Source of the DNA: Nephrocerus scutellatus
Lineage: Eukaryota > Arthropoda > Insecta > Diptera > Pipunculidae
DNA: 64,000 nt
Direction of reading: 5' to 3'
Assembly (NCBI GenBank): GCA_947095585.1
Contig: OX352765.1
Span: 86,884,965-86,948,964 of the forward strand
The notes beneath the pieces were generated by a model. It searched no databases. It saw only the letters and a program-made list of their open reading frames with translations, and was not told where the DNA came from. Both the position numbers and the translations under genes were made by a program. Below are positions 56,340-64,000 of the stretch, piece after piece. The number at the start of each line of letters is the position of its first letter. The first letter of the stretch is position 1.

Positions 56340-57270
56340 CATTAGCTGATGTTTCCGGAGCCCAATGATCCACTCCACTTCACAAAAAACCCCACCAAGA
56401 CCAACCAAATGCCGAGATTTGAACTCGTTAGAGATAAACATAAATACTTATTTTTGTTAATAACTCGACTCTTATGTCATATATCGGGTCCAAATAAAAT
56501 GATAAACATACCGGAGCACCAAAAGAACGTATGGTGTCAATGTGGCTTTGTTACGGACGTTTTTTTACATTGGAAATACACATTTTCAAAAATATCCCAA
56601 AAATATATAGCGCCACTTACCGGAATTAAAAAAAGGGTGTAAATTTGGCTTCAATGTGTCTATATTGGTTTTGGTGTTATGCTCTTACACACTAATTGAA
56701 CAATATTTCCACTTCAAAGCCACCTACCGTGTTAAGAGAAAACATAAACTTATCGGAGTGCCAAACGAACATATGGTGTAAATATTGCTTTGATACATAT
56801 ACTGGCTTAGGCGTGATGACGTATTTTATGCCGGCTGACATGTTGACTCTAGCGCCTCCTACCGGATCGCAAAAAAAAAGAACATAAACTTATCGGAGCA
56901 CCAAACGAATTTATGGCATAAATATGGCTTCGATACGTCCAGTGGTTAAGGCGTGATGAGGTTAGATATATATGCAAAATGACATTTTTAAGAATATCTT
57001 GACTCCCGCGCCATCTCCCGGACTTAAAAACGATAAAAACCTACAAGAGCACCACTCGAATATGGCTTTAATATCTTTAGTGGCTTAGGCGTGATGCGAT
57101 TAAAACGATATTTACCAAAAGACCAACCACATTTTCGTAAATATCTCTACTCCAAAGGCACGTATCGGGTCCAATAATAACATGAACTTATCGGAACACC
57201 AAACGACATACAGTGTGAATATGGCTTCAATACGTCTAGTTTTTTAGGGGTGGCGCCGTTACATACTAAC
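56340..57270 (+). repeat. Satellite-like tandem repeat, period about 140-200 bp
   Basis: Five degenerate units share ATAAACTTATCGGAG(C/T)(A/G)CC, AAACGAA, ATGG(T/C)(G/A)TAAATATGGCTT, GATACGTC and GGCTTAGGCGTGATG. Landmarks lie near 56505, 56742, 56885, 57030 and 57184. CTCTAGCGCCTCCTACCGG-like text occurs in several units. Confidence 0.72.
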
Positions 57271-57639
57271 GCACAATAATATTTATATATAAAGATATAA
57301 CAGTTTTATAGTTATAAGTTGTTAATCTCAGTGTTACCCTGGACCCGCCCATCCCCACCAGCAAAGCACCGTTTAGACTCACAAAAAGCTAAAATAACCC
57401 CACTGAAACCATTGCACACCTTTGAGCCCCACCACCACCTAACCGCCACTGACCCAAAATTGTAGCCTATAACGTGTTCTTGTGAGTGATCGCAAAAGCG
57501 ACCACATAAATAACATGCCGAACAGCATACAATGTTTTTGACCCTACATCGACTCTAGTGCCTCTCAAAGTAAAAGCAAAAAAAAAACCCATACGTATTC
57601 TTTAATAGCACACTCGGTGCATGGGAACAAGAAATATAA

Positions 57640-58150
57640 AACATCCCCAATAGCATAATTTATGACCGGCGGTCGTTCGCCTATGAAAATAAATATGCAA
57701 TCTAAGCATCATGGGCAAACGAGCGCCGGCCGCTTAGACCGTTAATTACCCTTTCCATGCATTGCGCTGAGTAAGCGGCGCATGGAAATGGTAATGAAAT
57801 ATTAAGGTCGTTCGCTTGTGGAAACAAATATGCCAACGCAGCAGTATAGGCGAACGAACCCAAAAACACTATGACGCGGTCGGTCATATATTACATACGT
57901 ACATACATACACTATGCTGATAAAGCGATATTATGTAAAATATGAATATATCGATGAGTAGGCATTCCAGAGTCGATGCATGGTCAAAAACCGATCAATT
58001 ATTTTTGTATAAAAGAAGGGGAAATTCACTGAATAAAATCATCTTCACACCTAACGTTGAACAATAATCATCGAGTTTTCATTTATTAAAGCATCATACC
58101 AATTCGGTATTCTGACTCCCTAGAGAGCTCCGGCTTTTGGGTTTTCGTTG
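57640..58150. other. Possible LTR or repeat remnant
   Basis: TGTATAAAAGAAGGGG near 58005 resembles an LTR TATA box, with GCATCATACCAATTC and GACTCCC downstream. Upstream is an inverted pair, CCATGCATTGCGC and GCGGCGCATGG, at about 57756-57786. No partner LTR or coding domain was found. Confidence 0.25.
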
Positions 58151-59666
58151 ACACGGCAACACGCCTAACGAGTCAGATATCGAGCTTGGTATTTAAATCC
58201 TATTAAAAAAAATTAACAGCTTAGTTGTTCCAACAAGTTAGGACAACTTTACATTCTAATCGTGAGTTATGGTCGCGAGTTCATACATAAATCGAATGGA
58301 AATGGATAGTCAAGTTGGCTCGCATTTGGAACACATCGGGTTTGATTATTGGTGTGTCGAAAAAAACACTTGCATTTTTCTTAACGGACTGATCATCTAG
58401 ATTCTATAGCATGTAAATGCAGCAAAATACCAAGTTATGACTATTGAATTAAGTCAAAAGAGCTCGTTATAAAGAAAAAAGATGAACTTAACATTAAATT
58501 CATTTAGATGTCCTGGGTTGGTACTAGCAAATCGAGGACAAGTAGAAAGTTTGTTGCGGATTTCCAGTACCAAACTCCATTTGTTGACCGGTGGGAAAAT
58601 TGCCAGAAAATATTATTATTTATAAGTTTTAGGAGGAAAAGACAAACGTTTTTTACTTCTTGACAATCTTGATAATTTGAGAATTTTTCTATTCTAAAAG
58701 GGTCTGAGGTCATAACAAAAGGGTTAAGAATCGGAAAGTAAATCATCTTCGCTATATTTAAATCAAAATCATATAACGCGTACCTAGAAACAAAAGCACC
58801 TGTTATTTATTATTGTAAACTTTCAAGGACTATCTCTCTCTCTTAAAAACAAAGAATATCAAAACAGAAAGAATATTTGAATTAACTACGCTTACCGCAC
58901 CGTACCACAAAAGACAAGAATTTCTATAATATCTCCCAAATTAGCCTTAATTACACAGTGACAGGGACAAATGAATGCAAAATTCCATCTTCTTCATAAT
59001 ATGCCACTGCATCAAGTTTTATATCGCATCATCATCATCATTTGCCATGGCAACTCATAGTCTGTGGATACGCACTTGTACAACTTTCAAACAGATTTCT
59101 CGGCAACCGTCCACAACTACTACCAGCAAAAGCTAGGGGTGGGGTGTAAAACCGATAAAAACAACAAAGTAGTAAAACTCGCAGGTGTTTCAGTCATTAG
59201 TCCTGCAAAGTTTCACCGGCAAGGCAAGGAAAAAATACACCTACAACAACAGAAACTTGTGATAAGAATGTTGCTGCGCATTCAGGAAACCTCACTCACA
59301 TAAAAGATGATGATGGACCGACCGGTCCTTGCTGGCGATAAAATACAAAGAAGCAAAGCTGCTATAATTCCAAAGGATTAACTTTTGACGAAAGGTGCAC
59401 TGCAGCGGAGTTTTTCTTCTTGTGTATTTAAAACTCCAAATAAAAGTTATAAAATTGCAAAGAATCAAAAGATTGGCAATTCGCATTTCAGGACAATCTT
59501 GCTGGTATTACACATTTCCCGGTTAACTATAAAAGAGGTGTATGCGGGCGTACTTGAAGGACGAACACGTTCAGCTTGTACAATGTTTATAATTCACAAC
59601 AAAGAAAGTTTTGTCAATTTTTGTCAATGTCAATAAAGCACCGACCTTTACTATACTTATGAATAA
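58150..59666. other. Intergenic DNA, no gene recognised
   Basis: Short frames at 59064-59303 and 59385-59636 have no recognised family and no splice support. Nothing else seen. Confidence 0.35.
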
Positions 59667-59670
59667 ATAC

Positions 59671-62076
59671 TGTTACGAAATATAGTTAGAAAAATAGTAG
59701 CAATTAAAACTTCATTTAAGCACTACAGCCAGAGGAAAGACAATGAATCAAGTATTGGCATCGGCTTTGGAGTATGAAGCAGCTAAAGCCAGTGTGTCTT
59801 CGGATTTAGTTGGGCTACGCATGTAAGAAACGGAGGTCGTTGCACAAATAAAAGCTCTGATTGAGGAGGAGATCCAAAAATCAACCACTGGTCGCTTTCA
59901 AAACGACAGAAATAGCAGATTCGATTCTTCATTAAGATGTTTTAGATGTCAGAAACCTGGACATTTTATTCGGGCTTGCAAGGAAGTGAGCACGGAAAAC
60001 ATGATGAGACAGCCTGTGAATGGTGTCAATAATGTGGAAAGATTACGGCGGATAGATGCACAACATTTGAAGAAGGTGGAGCGATCGTCTTGTACCAACT
60101 TTGCAGGGCAAAGTCTGAAGAAGACAAGGGAATATCCCAGGGTTTTAATACGCAGTACAAATCTTGGAAGGGATTGCAACAGTCTGGTTGTTAATTGATT
60201 ATTGGAGAGAAGACCTTGCGATTTTATTTTAGACACAGGAGCTTCCAGATCAGTTGTGAGTCCTGAAATTGTGTCTGGAGAGCAAGTAAACAGAGTGCAT
60301 CACCACAAGTTGAGGACAGCTACAGGGGAAGCTGCAGCAGTTAAAGGTGAATGTTTCCTTACAGTTGCCCCTATGAAAGATGAATGCTTATTGGGACAGA
60401 ACTTTATGATGGCGCACCAGATGTCAATTGATTTGAGAAAGCGAGTGCTAAAATGGCGTAATATAGAAGTTCCACTCAGTTGACCGGTGGACCATTCAGG
60501 AAGTGTTGTGTCCCCGCGTACAAACAAAGTAGAAGACCGGAAAACCAGAAATGCTCAGTTGTTTCACGAATCACGATCCAGCAGATGAAAGATCATTTGA
60601 CGAGAGAGCAGCTTAGGGAAGAATAAGCGCAGGACGATTCAATTGATCTAGTACTTCGATGGATAGAACAAGGAGAGAGACCGCAGTGGCACGAAATTGT
60701 AACCCGAGGTAGTACAGTAAAAAATTACTGGGCTCAATGGCAGTCACTGAGATTCAAAAATGGACTTCTGATAAGGCAATGGGAATCTGCCGATGGTCGG
60801 TGTACCGAATCAAACGAATTTGGTTCTTCACAAAAGACACACTAGAACACCAGGAAAACATATGGGAATTAAGTGGACACTGAATAAAGTAAGAAGTTTA
60901 TTCTTTTGGGTAAATTGCCGCAGAGATGTTGAAAACTGGTGCTGAACGTGTGTGGAATGTGTTGCAAAAAGAGAACTGCAACAAACAACTAGAGAGAAAA
61001 CGCATCAATACAACGTTGTAGCGCCAATAGTTGGGCAAGATGCAAAGATTCCGATCGAAGACCAATGGTGATCAATGTCCATAAAACAGTAAAGAACAAC
61101 GTCGTGAATGGTAATGAATGAATGAAAACACGGAATTACCTGCGTGCGAACTATGACAAATTTCGGGAAGGAGCTTCCGTTTGGCTATTCAATTCCAGAA
61201 CAAGACATGAGAAATTACAGAAAACAGCAAAGTTGTGAAGATCACTACAATAGGAACAACACTACAATAGTCAACAAAACCCCAGATGTATAAAGGAAGC
61301 TGTCCGCTTCGACAGATTGACAAGGTACAGTTGTACAAACAAGGTACACAGCTGAATCTGTTCGGGACGAACAGAATTAAGGTGGGGGTAATGTTACGAA
61401 AAATAGTTAGTAGCGCAGATAATGGAATTCGAATCCTAAGATAAGTCGCAATGTATATACTGCATACTAAAAATAGGTACTGGATTAGAATTACGTACTT
61501 TTGAATAGCATACTTTTAGGCTGTAAGAATTATTACATTATTTGAAATGTAACCGCCTGTAAATTTAAATCATTATGTACTGGTCAAAAATGTAGTCAAA
61601 TCGGTTTGTGTTGCTTGCCAGGTTTTTGGAAAGAACATGATTGTACATGTAGTTTATTTTTAGAAGATAACTCAATACATATGAGTATCGTTAGTTGTAA
61701 ATAAGGAAATAAGGCCACAATTTTCTGCTCATTTCTCGATTTTACTGTCTATAAAATTGGAAGTTTCTGGAAACTTTTCAATGGCTATAAATAGAGGCAT
61801 TTGGACGAAGTAGTTTAGTTCATTGTTAAGAATTTAATCAGTCAGTTATAAAAGTTCCTGCAAAGTACTACTGCTACCACCTAAGAGAATCATAGTGAAA
61901 TACAAGTGTTGTTGCAATAAGTGTTTTTGTGTAAATAATTTATCACCAGTATAATTTGTAAACTTGTGATATTTTTTACTGTTTGTTTATTAAAATTGTA
62001 ATTTATAAATTAAAAAACTGTGTTGTATTTTATTTGCAAAATTCCTTACTAACTTGAAAGCCTAAATTTCGTAACA
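59671..62076 (+). mobile_element. Deleted Ty3/gypsy-type LTR retrotransposon with 3' LTR
   Basis: Starts TGTTACGAAATATAGTTAG (a stub of the 5' LTR) and ends CGTAACA. ATAC target duplications lie at 59667-59670 and 62077-62080. The gag end (from about 59742) has the zinc knuckle CFRCQKPGHFIRAC at 59940-59982. Protease has DTGA in FILDTGASRSVVS near 60223-60260. After about 60480 the reverse transcriptase and RNase H are absent. An integrase H2C2-like region follows near 60630-61070 with stops and frameshifts. A purine tract GGTGGGGG precedes the 3' LTR at 61392. The element is a deletion derivative and cannot move by itself. Confidence 0.9.
61392..62076 (+). repeat. 3' LTR (685 bp)
   Basis: TGTTACGAAA to TTTCGTAACA, TATA box TATAAATA at 61786-61793, colinear with the solo LTR 40862-41489. 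A 17-bp insert-like difference (AACTCAATACATATGAG) follows TTTTTAGAAG. Confidence 0.92.
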
Positions 62077-62093
62077 ATACTTTAAATCGCAAG

Positions 62094-62190
62094 GACTCGA
62101 TTCGACTCAACTCGGACTCGTCGAGTATTTGGGTTGATACTCGGATTCGGGACTCGACTCCAATACTCGACGAGTCAAAGTTTTTAAAAT
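62094..62190. repeat. GACTCG-rich short repeat
   Basis: Multiple ACTCG/CGAGT words (GGACTCGATTCGACTCAAC, ACTCGGACTCGTCGAGTA) in both orientations give a local self-complementary patch just after the LTR element. Confidence 0.6.
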
Positions 62191-62199
62191 TAAGTAAAA

Positions 62200-63090
62200 A
62201 CCAGTAAATTCAAAAGGTACGTATGTACATCCTTTTGTGGGTGGTAAGTAGGTGGCAACCTTAGGGAACAACCTATCAACGCTTAAATAGATTTGCTTGC
62301 TTTGATTTCGTTCTTGTAATTGCTGCACTTTATTTTGATCCAATGACATACCGTGTCAAAGACCGCCTTAATCCAGCAGAGAGATCACGGAAACACTCAG
62401 CATTTTTCGATTCTGTTGAAATTCAATTAAAATTTAAAATGCTCAGAAAATATTAATTTCCGCCCACATCATCGTGTGATCCTTTTAAAGCTGCTCACGG
62501 CATATCAGCGCACTCCACCAAAACCACAACAAAAAAGTTTCATTCAAGGGGAATCCTCAAGTCTGTGATACAAAAAAAAAATTGCATGCAATAAGCTTCA
62601 GCTTTGGTAAGGGTATGGAAATTGTTGCTGTTGTTCGTGTACGGACAACCGCAAGACCGCATGAACAAAATCGATGACATAATCTGTTACAAGTTACAAT
62701 GTTTCCTGCTGAGGTTAAGACTAAAGCCACACAACTCTATACAAATATACTGTGTATAAACATTTTATTTAAAAGCTAATGGAAAATATTTAAAATCAAT
62801 TAGAAAATCTCTTCTCTTGGCGTTCATCGATGCCAAACTATTGCCGGAAGACAAAGTTAACGATATGGAGCACATGGTGGACAACGAAAGCATTTTTGCT
62901 GTCATTTATAGAATATATTTTCTTGGAAAGTAATTAATTTTTTACGGTTCTATAAAGAAGTTTATTTATCCATTTAAGTTAACTCTGGATGTTGGTTGTT
63001 GCCTGATTGAATTTTTAATCTTCAATTTAGTTAAAGAAAAGTTCTTTAACAAAAATCTTTCCTGCTTTTATTTCCATTTAAACTTACAGC
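62200..63090. other. Intergenic DNA, no gene recognised
   Basis: No supportable exon or transposon protein. Confidence 0.35.
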
Positions 63091-63097
63091 ACTTTGG

Positions 63098-64000
63098 TTA
63101 TAACTTTGATATGCTTGTCACTAATATGTAAAGAAACAAAATATTAAAAATCTGTATCTTTCGAAAAGATTTTTTCAAAGTGTTTTCACTGAAGTACTTT
63201 TGTATCATTGATAATGACATTGGATTTAATATTCGCTGAGACGACAGGAGACAGCATTGGATTTTGGAAATTATACTCGATTGCTCTCTCCCCAATTTAC
63301 ACTATGCTGTCCAGGTCAGAGTTCCACTTGAGAACTGGAGCGACGTTCCTCAAACTTATATGAAAAGCTGAGAGTGCTGTCATCGGCGAAAGAGTAAATT
63401 GGATTAGAAGTAATGGACAAAAGATCATTAATAAAAATGAGAAACAGTGTCAGTGACAAAACAGAGCCCTGGGGAACGCCAACATTTATGTAATGTATTT
63501 TAGACTTGAAACCGTCCAAGACAACTTGAATTGGACGGTCCAAAAGAAAGCTTCTAATCCAAAGAAGCAATTTTTATCGACTCAATAAGCATGCATTTTG
63601 AAAAAAACAAGCTTGATGCCAAACACTGTCAAATGCCTTGAAAATATCAAGTGCAACAGCTTTGCTTTCACCAAATTGATGCAAAGTACGTTCCCACTCT
63701 TCGGTGAGATATACCATCAAATCACCAGTAGAACGTTGCCCACGAAATCCGTACAGTGGATCACTTAGGATTTCGATAGTTTCAAGATATTTCGTAAGCT
63801 GAAAAGTGATCAGCGTTTCCATGACCTTGGAAAGAATGAATGTACGTGCTATGGATCGATACGAAGAAGGTGACGACGGCTCATCCTTTTTGGGTATGGG
63901 CTGGACAAAGGCTGTTTTCCAACTTCTCGGGAAGAGTCCGGGAAAAATAGGAGAGACTGAAATGCTTACGCAATGGTGATGCCAGCCTGGAACAACATCT
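63098..64000 (-). mobile_element. Non-LTR retrotransposon (jockey-like), copy 2, reverse transcriptase
   Basis: Minus-strand frames: 63822-63574 with YGFRGQRSTGDLMVYLTEEW and ALDIFKAFDSVWH (RT motif A Asp), then 63570-63316 with VGVPQGSVLS, LFLIFINDL and SFADDSTLS (RT motif C, FADD). 63295-63098 is the post-RT part with shifts. The element continues beyond the window end (MPKKDEPS-like text near 63885). Two frames separated near 63572 show a frameshift. Confidence 0.88.

Noticed and set aside
59064..59636. Two plus-strand frames of about 80 codons as small genes
   Set aside because: No family resemblance, no splice context, and the region is AT-rich intergenic next to an LTR element.

Overview
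The window is nuclear DNA from a higher fly (Diptera), seen in the spliced genes, the AT-rich spacers and the arthropod-type transposons. The two proteins that can be placed by close resemblance, Gigas/tuberin and alpha-endosulfine, both look fly-like. Many tRNA-derived, foldback and LTR repeats suggest a larger, repeat-rich genome than Drosophila melanogaster, perhaps tephritid; that assignment is inference.

Six protein genes were read exon by exon from splice signals and phase. In order they are: an anoctamin/TMEM16 membrane protein (+, 1183-13865, 11 coding exons); TPGS2, a tubulin polyglutamylase subunit (+, 17547-18631); viaf, a phosducin-like PDCL3 protein (-, 18709-19525), which converges on TPGS2 with only 77 bp between stop codons; gigas/TSC2 (-, 21426-32297, 18 coding exons, 1905 aa); an intronless ketohexokinase-like sugar kinase (+, 30126-31094) nested antisense in the 4-kb twelfth intron of gigas (between coding exons 12 and 13); endos (+, 35981-36495); and a PLEKHG5-like RhoGEF (-, 46273-51129) whose 5' exons are not found. 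That makes seven genes in total counting the nested kinase. The genes do not form an operon. Gigas and endos both belong to growth and cell-cycle signalling (TORC1 inhibition; PP2A-B55 inhibition), but their proximity here is not evidence of shared regulation.

The rest is mostly repeats. Anoctamin introns hold I-like LINE copies, a broken Ty3/gypsy element and fragments of another LINE. 14.1-17.1 kb holds a tRNA-derived SINE, a decayed LINE and direct repeats. 19.8-20.9 kb holds a MITE, a 123-bp tandem repeat and a GGTCTTTT minisatellite. The large gigas intron holds gypsy, Helitron-like and LINE pieces. 32.5-45 kb holds several palindromic MITE families (two copies flank endos), a 120-bp tandem array split by a SINE, a solo LTR, a mariner remnant and a TTAA-flanked MITE dimer. 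The RhoGEF intron holds a second copy of that MITE with another inverted-repeat element inside it. 52-64 kb is gene-poor: a 1-kb AAAAGACC minisatellite, LINE copies, a ~150-bp satellite and a deletion derivative of an LTR retrotransposon with intact 4-bp target duplications.

I did not find a coherent undescribed protein system. The most notable novelty is in the non-autonomous repeat families and their nesting.
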